In this document: in pieces, positions 1 to 7,052 of the stretch
Numbering within the stretch: the first letter of the stretch is position 1
How the letters are laid out: each line of letters opens with the position of its first letter
Origin: a virus
Reading direction: 5' to 3' (one strand)
IMG/VR virus record: IMGVR_UViG_3300007734_000662
Location: 1 to 38,051 of that record
Length of the DNA stretch: 38,051 nt
Program-made: the position numbers and the translations under genes
The notes under the pieces: model-generated
Database searches by the model: none
The model's input: only the letters and a program-made list of their open reading frames with translations
What the model was told of the DNA's origin: nothing

Positions 1-127
1 TGTTTACCTCGATGATCTTTTTTCATCTTGGCGGACATCGCCCGTCCAATATCTTCAAGACTTCCTGGCAAGCAATTAGCCCTAGCTTGGGTAGCCGTGC
101 AGTAGAACTGCTCCATCTCAAAGTTAA
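1..127. repeat. Terminal overlap, left copy
   Basis: Bases 1-127 align without gaps to 37925-38051 with 11 mismatches. Both encode the same stretch of polA with 10 synonymous changes and one Leu/Met change (Met in this copy). It marks circular closure from two sequence variants. Confidence 0.93.
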
Positions 128-365
128 TGCCTAACACATACCAAAAAATTAAGCGTTCAAATGCCGCGTTATGCGCCCTTATCTGGCCTTTAAAGTTTCT
201 GACACGTTCAGGAAATGGTTGGTCAGGTGTCCAAGTCTGGACATCTTCATCATCAAAAGCATAAGACATGCACAACACTTCAGTGCTTCTGTCTTGCGCG
301 TAATTGTAAACCCCATGCTTCTTTAAGTCACAGGCGCTCTTTGTTTCGAAATCTATAAATAGCAT
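1..365 (-). CDS. polA: DNA polymerase A family, N-terminal 3'-5' exonuclease part (continues across contig junction)
   Basis: This is the first 121 codons of the phage family A DNA polymerase; the rest lies at 36403-38051 because the circular molecule was cut inside the gene. The ATG at 363-365 opens with MLFIDFETKS, a DxE exonuclease motif I. AHNAAFE near residue 90 matches motif II, and the YxxxD motif III (YCEQD) is in the other segment. Joined through the 127-base overlap, the protein is 628 residues, a normal size for phage PolA with proofreading but no 5' nuclease. It would copy the genome with the primase-helicase encoded nearby. No Shine-Dalgarno is visible: the start lies just after a terminator hairpin (370-392). 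Identity is seen in the motifs; the joining is inferred from the overlap. Confidence 0.9.
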   Translation of the reverse strand, partial: MLFIDFETKSACDLKKHGVYNYAQDRSTEVLCMSYAFDDEDVQTWTPDQPFPERVRNFKGQIRAHNAAFERLIFWYVLGINFEMEQFYCTATQARANCLPGSLEDIGRAMSAKMKKDHRGK

Positions 366-369
366 AGCT

Positions 370-392
370 AAAAAAAGCCCCTTTCGGGGCTT
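370..392 (-). terminator. Intrinsic terminator or attenuator just upstream of polA
   Basis: On the minus strand a perfect 7-bp stem (AAGCCCC/GGGGCTT) closed by a GAAA tetraloop is followed by seven T residues. It lies 8 bases after the stop of the 211-aa gene and its T-run ends only 4 bases before the polA ATG. It should end transcription from the DUF2800 operon, or act as an attenuator in front of polA. Confidence 0.85.
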
Positions 393-400
393 CTCCTTAC

Positions 401-1036
401 TTAGACTGAACGTCTACGTCTGCCTGATTCTTCAGGTGCTTCATCTGCTTCAGCAGATGCTTCACCATCTAAACCAACCCATTCAACAACTTCAAACACG
501 GGAGTGTAAATCTTACCGTACGCTTTGTGTTGGTAAAATTCTTTCTTCAGATTGATAACTGGAACAGGTTTATCTTGATCGGCATCTACTTGCGCTGCAA
601 TAGCAACTGCAAGAGTTTGTACTGAACGTTTACCGCCAACTGAAGTGGTTGAGTAACGAACTTCCAAGCCTTTATCTTCACCGGATAAGCATTTTAAGCT
701 CATACCGACTTGAGTTTCCCATCCACGCTTACCACCAGCAGGAGCAGCATCAAGTTCAGGTAATGGTGATGTAATACTTACCATCTTTTCACCTAAAACT
801 TCACCTTCACCCCAGCAGATAAAACCGTGAACAAAAGAAAACGGATTAACCGCCCATGTAGAGTCTGATTCAACTTCAGATTCTCCTGCACCAAACACCC
901 AATGACCTGTGCGATCCATTTTAAGTATCGCAGAACCATTGTTACCACCGACTTCAGTTTCCAAAGAACGAAGCGCAGATGATAAAGATGTTACAGAAGG
1001 AAGATTAGAACCAGAAAACGCTACTAAGTTTGACAT
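401..1036 (-). CDS. Probable ssDNA-binding or recombination accessory protein (hypothetical)
   Basis: This is a 211-aa protein of a type I associate with phages but cannot assign to a named family. It begins MSNLVAFSGS, has a compact middle with many Gly and Trp residues, and ends in an acidic stretch (about 193-205) followed by RRRRS. An acidic tail after a beta-rich core is typical of phage ssDNA-binding proteins. In many phages the gene between a DUF2800 nuclease and PolA encodes the DUF2815 ssDNA-binding protein, and this gene holds that position. It follows the DUF2800 gene by 11 bases, so the two are probably co-transcribed. An AAGG lies upstream of the ATG as a plausible ribosome site. 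The function is inferred from position and tail only. Confidence 0.75.
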   Translation of the reverse strand: MSNLVAFSGSNLPSVTSLSSALRSLETEVGGNNGSAILKMDRTGHWVFGAGESEVESDSTWAVNPFSFVHGFICWGEGEVLGEKMVSITSPLPELDAAPAGGKRGWETQVGMSLKCLSGEDKGLEVRYSTTSVGGKRSVQTLAVAIAAQVDADQDKPVPVINLKKEFYQHKAYGKIYTPVFEVVEWVGLDGEASAEADEAPEESGRRRRSV

Positions 1037-1047
1037 AATATTGTACC

Positions 1048-2169
1048 TTATTGAAGTTTAGTAAGAGCAGCAGACAACTGTTGCCCGATTAACAGCACAG
1101 CAGGACGAGGATCGTCTACATGTGCCATTGTGTTACCCGATGAAATAGAAACGGTTGACCCTTCTGGTAAAGGCTGTTTAAGCTTCTTTAGCTTCTTTTC
1201 AGCCTGAGCAGGAGAGATAAACGATGCTTCCATCACATCAGATTCTGTTAAGCCAGTTGCAAGCAAGGCTTTCTTAGCCTCAACTTCATCTGACCATTTA
1301 CGGGTTGACCTTTTGGCAACCAGTTTGTAATTTGGTAAATCAGTACCTGATTCTAGCATAGTAAATGCTAAAGCTCGCAAATCTTTTATCCATTCTTCTA
1401 AAATTTCAGCGTTTTGAAGATACGCATCAATAGTAGGCGCGTCAATCGCATCTATCTTTACTTTGAGAGCGCGATCAACTGCGCCTGTCATTAACGGACA
1501 AGTAGGCTTTGCCGCACACCATTTACAGTGAGAACCTTCCCTGAGCGGTGCGTCAAGTTTTTGCGATGCTTTAACAGCACTTAACAGTTGCTGTTCAAAT
1601 GCTTTAATGCGTTCTACAGTCGTTACCCAGCGTTTAATCATTGGAGGCTGGATAATGATTAGCTCGACTTCTTTTACGTCTTTAAACGCCCATTTAGCGT
1701 GTTCAGTACGCATAGCAGCAGCAGCGTAGAACATCAATTGCTCATTTTCTTTCGCTTCTACGATAACGCCATTGCCAAACTTCCAATCCAAGACAATAGC
1801 ACGATCATGTACACGACCAAGCAGATCGCAGCTGCCAAATACATCAGGAATGAAATCACCGAAATTAACTTCAACTTCGACTTCATAAACCATTTCATTT
1901 TCTGGATCAACTTCATCTAGTAACCCCAGTGCGACATTGATTTTTTCATCGATTAAGTCTTGCGTCAATATAACATCTTCATATTGATCCCCGACTACAG
2001 GCTTTGTACCAATACCTAAGTATTCAGCAATGGTGTTATGAAGAAGCGTACCTTCATCAGCATAAGAGCTGGAAGGTTTTTCAGGTGCTTCATTGCACAA
2101 CTTGACTGAGCCTGGGCAGTTGATAACGCGTTTGGCAGTAGAACCACCGACTATTTTACTGTGTGCCAT
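1048..2169 (-). CDS. DUF2800 PD-(D/E)XK nuclease, Cas4/AddB-like
   Basis: This 373-aa protein fits the phage DUF2800 family, a branch of the PD-(D/E)XK nucleases related to Cas4 and the AddB nuclease domain. The core is visible as H44, D115 and the D-x-K pair D128/K130 (VLDWKFG), followed by a conserved Gln near 144. C18 near the N-terminus and C215, C218 and C224 near the C-terminus make the four-cysteine arrangement that holds an iron-sulphur cluster in Cas4/AddB. The probable role is exonucleolytic end processing in phage recombination or replication, with the ssDNA-binding-like protein downstream. It reads away from the VRR-NUC gene across a 109-base divergent region that must hold its promoter. 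Confidence 0.85.
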   Translation of the reverse strand: MAHSKIVGGSTAKRVINCPGSVKLCNEAPEKPSSSYADEGTLLHNTIAEYLGIGTKPVVGDQYEDVILTQDLIDEKINVALGLLDEVDPENEMVYEVEVEVNFGDFIPDVFGSCDLLGRVHDRAIVLDWKFGNGVIVEAKENEQLMFYAAAAMRTEHAKWAFKDVKEVELIIIQPPMIKRWVTTVERIKAFEQQLLSAVKASQKLDAPLREGSHCKWCAAKPTCPLMTGAVDRALKVKIDAIDAPTIDAYLQNAEILEEWIKDLRALAFTMLESGTDLPNYKLVAKRSTRKWSDEVEAKKALLATGLTESDVMEASFISPAQAEKKLKKLKQPLPEGSTVSISSGNTMAHVDDPRPAVLLIGQQLSAALTKLQ

Positions 2170-2278
2170 TAATAGATTCCCGTTTCGTTTAAAGTAAATC
2201 TATTATTTCACAAAAAAATATATTGTACAAATGTTTTTTACAGTGATAAGCTATAACCTCACTAAACGAGAGATCAAT
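2170..2278. promoter_or_regulatory. Divergent promoter region between DUF2800 and VRR-NUC operons
   Basis: This 109-base AT-rich spacer separates the divergently read DUF2800 and VRR-NUC genes. On the minus strand TTGTAC and AATAAT are spaced by 17 bases and make a plausible sigma-70 promoter. The TTGTACAA at 2223-2230 is palindromic, so it could serve either direction or bind a regulator. The plus-strand promoter is not clear. The assignment rests on sequence pattern alone. Confidence 0.45.
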
Positions 2279-2566
2279 ATGCTAGAACGTGATATTGAAA
2301 AATATTTTAAATGGATAGTTGAAGTGAACGGAGGAAAGACGTATAAATTCACTTCACCTGCACATCGAGGTGTAGCAGATAGAATTGCTTGCATGTCAGA
2401 TGGAACAACGTGGTTTGTCGAACTTAAAACAAAAGGGGGTAGATTATCAGAATTACAAAAACTATTTGCACAAGAAATGATAAGACTTAACCAAAATTAT
2501 GCGTGTCTTTGGACAATAGAACAGATTGATAATTGGGCAATAGAATGTTTGGGATTACATATTTAA
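2279..2566 (+). CDS. VRR-NUC domain nuclease
   Basis: This 95-aa protein belongs to the VRR-NUC branch of the PD-(D/E)XK nucleases. The hallmarks are seen in order: an early Glu in the MLERDIEKYF helix, a Gly-Gly and Lys segment, GVADRIACM (the catalytic Asp in GxxDR), FVELKTKGG (the ExK pair) and LSELQ before the C-terminal helix. Stand-alone phage VRR-NUC proteins act on branched or nicked DNA such as Holliday junctions. An ATG 48 bases upstream is in frame, but the one at 2279 has a GAGAG site just before it and gives the usual domain start. It is the first gene of the plus-strand accessory operon. Confidence 0.88.
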   Translation: MLERDIEKYFKWIVEVNGGKTYKFTSPAHRGVADRIACMSDGTTWFVELKTKGGRLSELQKLFAQEMIRLNQNYACLWTIEQIDNWAIECLGLHI

Positions 2567-2649
2567 TTAGATTGATTATATGTTTAGTAATTTTAACGGT
2601 CATGCTTCCGCTGGCCATCATTAACTTATGGGTAACAAAATGGAAATAG
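2545..2649 (+). CDS. Putative 34-aa single-pass membrane peptide
   Basis: This short reading frame is offset from both neighbours. It starts inside the end of the VRR-NUC gene and stops inside the start of the next one, bridging their gap. The predicted peptide begins MFGITYLIRLIICLV and is almost wholly hydrophobic up to a short WVTKWK end, as expected for one transmembrane helix with a basic tail. The ribosome site (GGGCAATAG) is weak. The family is not recognised. Phages often hide small membrane proteins this way, but a chance hydrophobic frame in AT-rich DNA is possible. Confidence 0.4.
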   Translation: MFGITYLIRLIICLVILTVMLPLAIINLWVTKWK

Positions 2650-2816
2650 ATCAAGACATAGACTGGTTGTATGCACAAGTTGTAAAAGGAGGGCTTAAAC
2701 GTCCAACTGAGAAGCAAGAAGATGAATTTGATTATTTGGTAAGCCGATACAGACGGTTATTAGGCTTAACTGTATCTTCAGCCAGAACACGAGCTTTCAA
2801 GGAAGTTATGATGTGA
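2640..2816 (+). CDS. Small hypothetical protein
   Basis: This charged, probably helical protein of 58 aa (62 if the ATG at 2628 is used) is not recognised. It has a conserved-looking core with LYAQVVKGGLKRPT, a middle stretch of acidic residues and a C-terminal SRYRRLLG segment. It has no cysteines, signal or membrane segment. It lies between the nuclease gene and the DUF3310 gene in a tight operon, so it is probably co-translated with them. The choice of start is uncertain because neither ATG has a strong ribosome site. Confidence 0.6.
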   Translation: MEIDQDIDWLYAQVVKGGLKRPTEKQEDEFDYLVSRYRRLLGLTVSSARTRAFKEVMM

Positions 2817-2863
2817 TCTGGCCGGAATTAACTTTTCCACCGATAAACTTATGGAGTTATCCC

Positions 2864-3076
2864 ATGCCCGACAAGAAGATGGTTGGGGGTAAGCACTACT
2901 TATTACCGATCCAACCCGTTACTTACATCCATGCTAACAGTATACCGTTTATGGAAGGTAACATAATAAAGTACATTACGCGCCATCGAAGCAAGAATGG
3001 CGCAGAAGATATAAAGAAAATCATACACTACTGTGAACTAATCTTGGAGCTTGAATACAATGAATCAACGAGATAA
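2864..3076 (+). CDS. DUF3310 family protein
   Basis: This 70-aa protein matches the phage family DUF3310, sometimes labelled nucleotide kinase on weak grounds. The family signature is clear: GGKHY, then QPVTYIHANSIPFMEGN, then IKYITRHRSKNG and EDIKKIIHYCEL. The true activity of the family is uncertain. A GTG at 2813 would add 17 residues, but the ATG at 2864 has a GGAG at good spacing and starts with MPDKK as in relatives. Its end overlaps the start of the next gene. Confidence 0.88.
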   Translation: MPDKKMVGGKHYLLPIQPVTYIHANSIPFMEGNIIKYITRHRSKNGAEDIKKIIHYCELILELEYNESTR

Positions 3077-3521
3077 ACAAAGAAAAAGATGCCTTGAATA
3101 TTACCATAAAAATAAAAAAGCTATACACGAACGTGTTATGTTGAAACGCAAAGCGGATAAATTAAAAGATAATGTTGTAATCCCTCCAGTACCTCAAAAA
3201 AGCATCACCAAGAAAGAAATAATGGCTTTAATCGGCATTAAAGCATTGATGCTTGATAAGATCGTGAAAGACCCTCGCTATTGTATGCCTAAGCATGTCG
3301 CGACTCATATTGACGGATCAATTTTATACAACCGCGCCGAGATCATGGATTGGCTTCCGTATATAAGAGAAGTCTGCGCGTTCATGTATAAACGCCCCCC
3401 GATCAAATTAACTGGAATGGCAGCGCAAATTGTCCAATTTATGCACCGCAGTAAAGACATGGAGTTGTATTGTGATGATTTAAGACGTAAACAGTTAGAT
3501 GGAAGAATTAATAATGGCTAG
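3060..3521 (+). CDS. Hypothetical basic protein with possible winged-helix segment
   Basis: This 153-aa protein has a very basic N-terminus (roughly residues 3-45, rich in Lys and Arg) and a middle segment (about 50-100) that starts SITKKEIMALIGI and ends ILYNRAEIMDWLP. That segment resembles the helix-turn-helix plus strand layout of AlpA/excisionase-type winged helices, which suggests DNA binding. The resemblance is by eye only. The start at 3060 is preferred to a TTG nine bases earlier because GGAG at 3046-3049 sits at usable distance. It overlaps its neighbours at both ends. Confidence 0.65.
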   Translation: MNQRDKQRKRCLEYYHKNKKAIHERVMLKRKADKLKDNVVIPPVPQKSITKKEIMALIGIKALMLDKIVKDPRYCMPKHVATHIDGSILYNRAEIMDWLPYIREVCAFMYKRPPIKLTGMAAQIVQFMHRSKDMELYCDDLRRKQLDGRINNG

Positions 3522-3789
3522 GGATGTAGACTACGCCCTCATATTGCAAGTGCTTTATAGCAGAGGCTACACCTTAGCTAGTATATCAAAAGTTACAGGC
3601 ACAGCGGTAAGCTCATTATCTAATGTAAAACAAGAAACTAAACCTGTACCAACTGGCTGGCATGATGGCTGGGAAGGAATGGCATTGCAAGACTATTACC
3701 GTAAAGCACTAGGTGAAGCACCACCCCATGTTGGGGATTATATTGAATTAGAGGATTGTTATGAAAATGAAATATCCATTGCCAAATGA
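3514..3789 (+). CDS. Small helix-turn-helix protein
   Basis: This 91-aa protein has an N-terminal segment, ALILQVLYSRGYTLASISK followed by VTGTAVSSLSNVKQE, that fits a Cro/C1-type helix-turn-helix in pattern (helix, Gly turn, recognition helix). The C-terminal half is acidic with a WHDGWEGMALQDYY motif. It could be a small transcription regulator of the phage. The ATG at 3514 is chosen because GGAAG lies just upstream; a frame-matched ATG at 3499 has no ribosome site. The overlaps with both neighbours suggest one co-translated operon. Confidence 0.7.
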   Translation: MARDVDYALILQVLYSRGYTLASISKVTGTAVSSLSNVKQETKPVPTGWHDGWEGMALQDYYRKALGEAPPHVGDYIELEDCYENEISIAK

Positions 3790-3961
3790 AAACGCCAGAT
3801 GTTTAGGCAGCAACTGCGATAAGAAAGAAAACTGTGCAAGGTATTTAAGTATAGAAATTGACACCAAAGATTATTTTTGGCATGGAGATTTTAAGAAAGA
3901 ATTAAAACAACATGACTGTGATTTTTTTATAGATTTTCGAGGCAATTACTATGAGCATTGA
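3761..3961 (+). CDS. Small cysteine-containing hypothetical protein
   Basis: This 66-aa protein has an early cluster of three cysteines (C14, C19 and C25, in RCLGSNCDKKENCARY) and a further Cys near residue 53 (HDCDFF). The spacing could bind zinc or iron-sulphur. Relatives with the pattern CxGxxCxxxxxCxRY are common in phages and are of unknown function. It starts at an ATG preceded by GAGG six bases away and overlaps the upstream gene by 29 bases and the downstream gene by 11. Confidence 0.72.
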   Translation: MKMKYPLPNENARCLGSNCDKKENCARYLSIEIDTKDYFWHGDFKKELKQHDCDFFIDFRGNYYEH

Positions 3962-4220
3962 ACAACAACCTGAAGCATGGATAGTTATCAATAAAGAAAC
4001 AGGCTATAGAACACAAGTATCTGATTTAACACCCTTTTTGTACCACAGGGAAATATTTGAAGTAATACCGCTCTACACAGCACCGCCAAAACGTGAGCCT
4101 TTGAGTGACAAAGAGATAACTAAAAACACTCCAAAATTGATACATATAGGAGAACGATTAGCGTTCCATGCTGGGGTGAGGTTTGCTGAAAAACATCACG
4201 GCATTGGAGGTGAGGAATGA
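3951..4220 (+). CDS. Hypothetical phage protein with HGIGG tail
   Basis: This 89-aa protein of a widespread phage hypothetical type combines an N-terminal QPEAWIVINKETGY segment (a small beta unit), an IPLYTAPPKREPLSDKEI linker and a helical end finishing in AEKHHGIGGEE. Its function is unknown. The next gene shares the PP-K-PL(S/T) linker and the HGIGG ending, so the two look like modular relatives. Its stop overlaps the next ATG (ATGA), with the GGAGG coding for the Gly residues serving as the next gene's ribosome site. Confidence 0.75.
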   Translation: MSIEQQPEAWIVINKETGYRTQVSDLTPFLYHREIFEVIPLYTAPPKREPLSDKEITKNTPKLIHIGERLAFHAGVRFAEKHHGIGGEE

Positions 4221-4229
4221 GTAAAGAAA
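4197..4229 (+). repeat. Gene-junction direct repeat, copy 1
   Basis: This 33-base segment spans the end of one gene and the start of the next. It matches 4532-4564 at 32 of 33 positions (one A to G change). It encodes HGIGG-E-E-stop in one frame and MSKE in another, and contains the GGAGG ribosome site. Confidence 0.9.
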
Positions 4230-4555
4230 GAGAGTTGTTGCAATTTATTTTAAACAGCCATGCTGCAAATGGCTCAAAGTTAGACAAGTTTTGGAAAGCT
4301 AAGATAGAAGAACTACTCGCCCAACCTGAGCAAGAGCCTGAGCCTCTTTTAGCAGAAACAAAGATTGAATGGTATGGGAAAGGGTTTAGACAAGGGGTCA
4401 ATGAGTTTGCACCACCCAAACCCTTAACAGAAGATGTTATATATGCTCTTGATAAAGAAGGGGTTGTTGAAAATATGGACGATCATCAAGTCAGATACGT
4501 CATCAGATGGATAAGAAGAGTAGAAAAAGCACACGGCATTGGAGGTGGGGAATGA
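4217..4555 (+). CDS. Hypothetical phage protein with HGIGG tail, paralogous module
   Basis: This 112-aa protein of unknown function starts MSKERELLQFI, has a helical N-terminus, an acidic and Pro-rich linker (about 34-45), a middle WYGKGFRQGVNEFAPPKPLTE segment and a C-terminal helix ending VEKAHGIGGGE. The linker and ending repeat those of the previous gene. The first codons (MSKE) and the preceding 20 bases recur at the next gene start, giving a 33-base near-identical junction. It is translationally coupled on both sides through ATGA overlaps. Confidence 0.75.
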   Translation: MSKERELLQFILNSHAANGSKLDKFWKAKIEELLAQPEQEPEPLLAETKIEWYGKGFRQGVNEFAPPKPLTEDVIYALDKEGVVENMDDHQVRYVIRWIRRVEKAHGIGGGE

Positions 4556-4564
4556 GTAAAGAAA
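4532..4564 (+). repeat. Gene-junction direct repeat, copy 2
   Basis: This is the second copy of the 33-base junction, 335 bases after the first and with one mismatch. It again joins an HGIGG C-terminus to an MSKE N-terminus through an ATGA overlap. Confidence 0.9.
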
Positions 4565-4773
4565 TAAATGATCTTAAGCAACAAATCATATGGCTACAAA
4601 ATCAAAATGCTTTTCTTAAAAATAGAGAAGAAGCACTCCGAGATCACTTTGCTGGCTTGGCGATGCAGGGTTTGTTAGCAGCAGATAAAAATACATTGTG
4701 GAATGAAGATGATATTGCTTTTCTTGCTTATGGGCAAGCTGATTCAATGTTAGAAAGAAGGGGGAAAAAATAA
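4552..4773 (+). CDS. Small coiled-coil hypothetical protein
   Basis: This 73-aa protein has an N-terminal heptad-like stretch (INDLKQQIIWLQNQNAFLK) typical of a short coiled coil, then FAGLAMQGLLAADKN and a C-terminal AYGQADSMLERR helix. The FAGLAMQGLLA phrase is common in phage hypothetical proteins, and its function is unknown. The start at 4552 is set by the ATGA overlap with the upstream gene and the strong GGAGGTGGGG before it; an in-frame upstream ATG at 4507 lacks a ribosome site. It overlaps the next gene by one base (TAATG). Confidence 0.72.
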   Translation: MSKEINDLKQQIIWLQNQNAFLKNREEALRDHFAGLAMQGLLAADKNTLWNEDDIAFLAYGQADSMLERRGKK

Positions 4774-5348
4774 TGATATACATTAAATGGTTCATATTAC
4801 TGATTATAAACTTGGTAACAAATTTACTATCTTTACCTTTAGCACCATTTGTAGCATTGTTTGCAAATGAAGAAGGTTGGCTTCCTAAATGGCTGTATTA
4901 TTTTCAAACGCAAGACAATCCCATTGATGGAGATGAAGGTTTTAAAACTTTATATGCACCATTTATTCCAGTTAAGAACAAGTACCAGCGTTGGCGCAAC
5001 AGAACTGCATGGCTGTGGAGAAACAAGTTGTATTATTTCTCATATAAAGTATTAAGTGTTAGATACAATCCCGCAGAAGATACACTAATAAATTCAGGTG
5101 ATGATGCTGTAGGCAATGGTGTAGTGGGTGTAGCTGGATCAGGAAGATCTGGACTGTCAGTAGCAAAACTATACAGAAATAAAAAGTTAATAGCATTTAA
5201 ATACTACTACATTAGGCAGTACAAAAGCCATCCTGATAAGTGCATTAGACTACTTATCGGTTGGAAACTTGCTGGATATATTGATGGTGATGAACGAGTG
5301 GCTACATTCGGATTTTCACCAAGCCCTTGGATGCACTTTATTAAATAA
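4773..5348 (+). CDS. DUF7338-like membrane-associated phage protein
   Basis: This 191-aa protein opens with a long hydrophobic helix (about residues 4-30) followed by ANEEGWLPKWLYYFQTQDN-PIDGDEGF. I associate that phrase with a phage family now called DUF7338. The rest is rich in Tyr, Trp and Arg, and ends GWKLAGYIDGDERVATFGF. It is probably anchored in the inner membrane by the N-terminus. The biochemical role is unknown. It overlaps the upstream stop by one base and lacks a separate promoter. The family name is recalled from the motif and not verified. Confidence 0.7.
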   Translation: MIYIKWFILLIINLVTNLLSLPLAPFVALFANEEGWLPKWLYYFQTQDNPIDGDEGFKTLYAPFIPVKNKYQRWRNRTAWLWRNKLYYFSYKVLSVRYNPAEDTLINSGDDAVGNGVVGVAGSGRSGLSVAKLYRNKKLIAFKYYYIRQYKSHPDKCIRLLIGWKLAGYIDGDERVATFGFSPSPWMHFIK

Positions 5349-5352
5349 TTAT

Positions 5353-5433
5353 ATGGCTAATAAGACAACTAACAAACAACGTAAGAAAAACGTTTTTAAA
5401 GCTAACGAGCGCAGCTATGAAACCAAAAATTAA
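5353..5433 (+). CDS. Putative 26-aa basic peptide
   Basis: This short frame encodes MANKTTNKQRKKNVFKANER and six more residues, strongly basic. It starts four bases after the DUF7338-like gene and overlaps the next small gene by 17 bases in another frame. There is no clear ribosome site. Its content suggests nucleic-acid binding if it is real. It may simply be a leader. Confidence 0.35.
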   Translation: MANKTTNKQRKKNVFKANERSYETKN

Positions 5434-5536
5434 ACGTGTAGGACGATTTTGGGTATGCGGAGGGCCTTACGAAATTGCAGGATATGGGCGCACGCCTTGT
5501 GAAGCTTATTTAAATTGGAGAAACCAATGGTTTTAA
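5417..5536 (+). CDS. Small phage protein, GYG-TP-EAY type
   Basis: This 39-aa protein is basic at the start (MKPKIKRVGRFWVC), then reads GGPYEIAGYGRTPCEAYLNW and ends NQWF. The layout of aromatic, G-Y-G, T-P-x-EAY and W is one I recognise from many tiny phage proteins found next to helicase or replication genes; no function is known. Its end overlaps the helicase start by 10 bases, and its last codons contain the helicase ribosome site (GGAG), so the two are coupled. Confidence 0.7.
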   Translation: MKPKIKRVGRFWVCGGPYEIAGYGRTPCEAYLNWRNQWF

Positions 5537-6870
5537 GACCTTATCAGGATGAAGCTGCTGATTTCTTGTACAGCCGTGATCGAGCGATGATTCTTGCACC
5601 TGTTGGTGCTGGCAAGACGGCCATCACTCTAACAGCTATGCAAGCGATGATTCAGGACGGGCATGTTAAACGATTCTTAGTCCTTGCACCTAAACGTGTG
5701 TGTACTGACGTTTGGAGGCAGGAAGGACTTAAATGGGCTTCTAACATATTCATTGAAATAGCTATTGGAACTGCTAAGAACAGAATAGCAGCGTTTAATT
5801 GCGCTGCTAATGTGATCGTTACCAATTACGACAATCTGTTATGGCTATGCCGTGAACGTCCAGACTTACTTCAAGGCTTTGATGGCATTGTTTTTGACGA
5901 GCTGACACGTTTGAAGAACCCATCTGGATCACGCTTTAAAGCCTTGTTCAAAGTGATAGACCTGTTCAAGATACGCTGGGGCTTGACCGGATCATTTACT
6001 AGCAATGGTTTAGAAGATGTGTTTGGACAATGTAAAGTAGTAGACCAATCATTGCTAGGTAGAAGCAAAAACGCTTTCCTACAGCAATATTTTGTTCTGA
6101 TGAATCGAGATTATGGTGAATGGGCTGCACGGCCTGATTCCTTACCTAAGATTATGAAAACTATCAAACCCGCTACTTATTTGTTAGATGCAGGTGATTA
6201 CGCTGATCTGATGCCACCTTTGCACATGGTTGAGATTAAGTGCCAGATGGATATGGAACACTATAATACTATGAAGAAGGATTTAGTTGTAGCGTTTCCC
6301 AGTGCAACTGCGGTTGCAACTAATCTTGCAGTAGTAACGGGTAAGCTTCAGCAAATGAGTTCTGGGTTCGTTTATCACTCAACAACTACACCCAGTAAGT
6401 CGCCAGGTAAGTTCAACACTTCCACACAATCAATATGGTTTTCTAGCCATAAATTTGATAGATTAGAAGAATTGCTTGCAGAAAATCAAAGAGATTGTAC
6501 AATGATTTTTTACATGTACAAGGAAGAACTCGAAGAACTCAAGCGGAGATACCCTCACGCGCAAACATTAGATGATCCTAATGCCGTTGAACGTTGGAAT
6601 ACTGGGCAGATTGAGTTGTTGTTGGCGCACCCTAAGAGCGCAGGGCATGGTTTAAATCTTCAACATCACGGCAATAAGATAGTATTTCTATCATTACCGT
6701 GGTCATTGGAGTTATTCGAACAGGCAATAGGGCGCATTCATCGGAGTGGTCAAAAACGTGAAGTATGGTGTTATATTTTAATGACTGAAAATACTATAGA
6801 CGAGCGCATTTATTCTGTCTTACAGGAAAAATGCACGTTATCTGAAATTGCAATAGCGGAGTTACGATGA
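5527..6870 (+). CDS. SNF2-type superfamily 2 helicase
   Basis: This 447-aa helicase/translocase has the SF2 motifs in order: the Q-like RPYQDEA near residue 4, Walker A (APVGAGKT, 24-31), VLAPKRV (52-58), a DELT motif II (124-127), GLTGS motif III (152-156) and the SNF2-type motif VI QAIGRIHRSGQ (399-409) near the end. It resembles the small phage SNF2 proteins and probably remodels or unwinds phage DNA in replication or recombination. The start at 5527 is set by GGAG six bases upstream; a TTG twelve bases earlier is less likely. It overlaps the next gene by 4 bases (ATGA). Confidence 0.93.
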   Translation: MVLRPYQDEAADFLYSRDRAMILAPVGAGKTAITLTAMQAMIQDGHVKRFLVLAPKRVCTDVWRQEGLKWASNIFIEIAIGTAKNRIAAFNCAANVIVTNYDNLLWLCRERPDLLQGFDGIVFDELTRLKNPSGSRFKALFKVIDLFKIRWGLTGSFTSNGLEDVFGQCKVVDQSLLGRSKNAFLQQYFVLMNRDYGEWAARPDSLPKIMKTIKPATYLLDAGDYADLMPPLHMVEIKCQMDMEHYNTMKKDLVVAFPSATAVATNLAVVTGKLQQMSSGFVYHSTTTPSKSPGKFNTSTQSIWFSSHKFDRLEELLAENQRDCTMIFYMYKEELEELKRRYPHAQTLDDPNAVERWNTGQIELLLAHPKSAGHGLNLQHHGNKIVFLSLPWSLELFEQAIGRIHRSGQKREVWCYILMTENTIDERIYSVLQEKCTLSEIAIAELR

Positions 6871-7052
6871 AATTAAGTTGGCGAGGGTTAAATGATGTTT
6901 TGGCAAACATGAGCGAAGAAGAAGTATTTAAATTGCTTGAGGAAGAAAAAATAGGTGCTAGACGTGCGATGGTTTTAATACGGCTACATCAACGTTTTTG
7001 CACCTTGAGGATGGCTAGAGAGCGCAATCAATTATTTGGGGAACAACAATGA
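6867..7052 (+). CDS. Small helical protein downstream of helicase
   Basis: This 61-aa, wholly helical charged protein has a MSEEEVFKLLEEEKIGARR stretch followed by LHQRFCTLRMARER. Proteins of this pattern regularly follow SNF2-type helicases in phages, which suggests a partner of the helicase, but I know of no demonstrated function. It is coupled to both neighbours by ATGA overlaps. Confidence 0.75.
   Translation: MKLSWRGLNDVLANMSEEEVFKLLEEEKIGARRAMVLIRLHQRFCTLRMARERNQLFGEQQ

Noticed and set aside
1699-1920. Plus-strand 73-aa frame opposite the DUF2800 gene
   Set aside because: It lies wholly inside a well-supported gene on the other strand, and its composition is that of a shadow frame.
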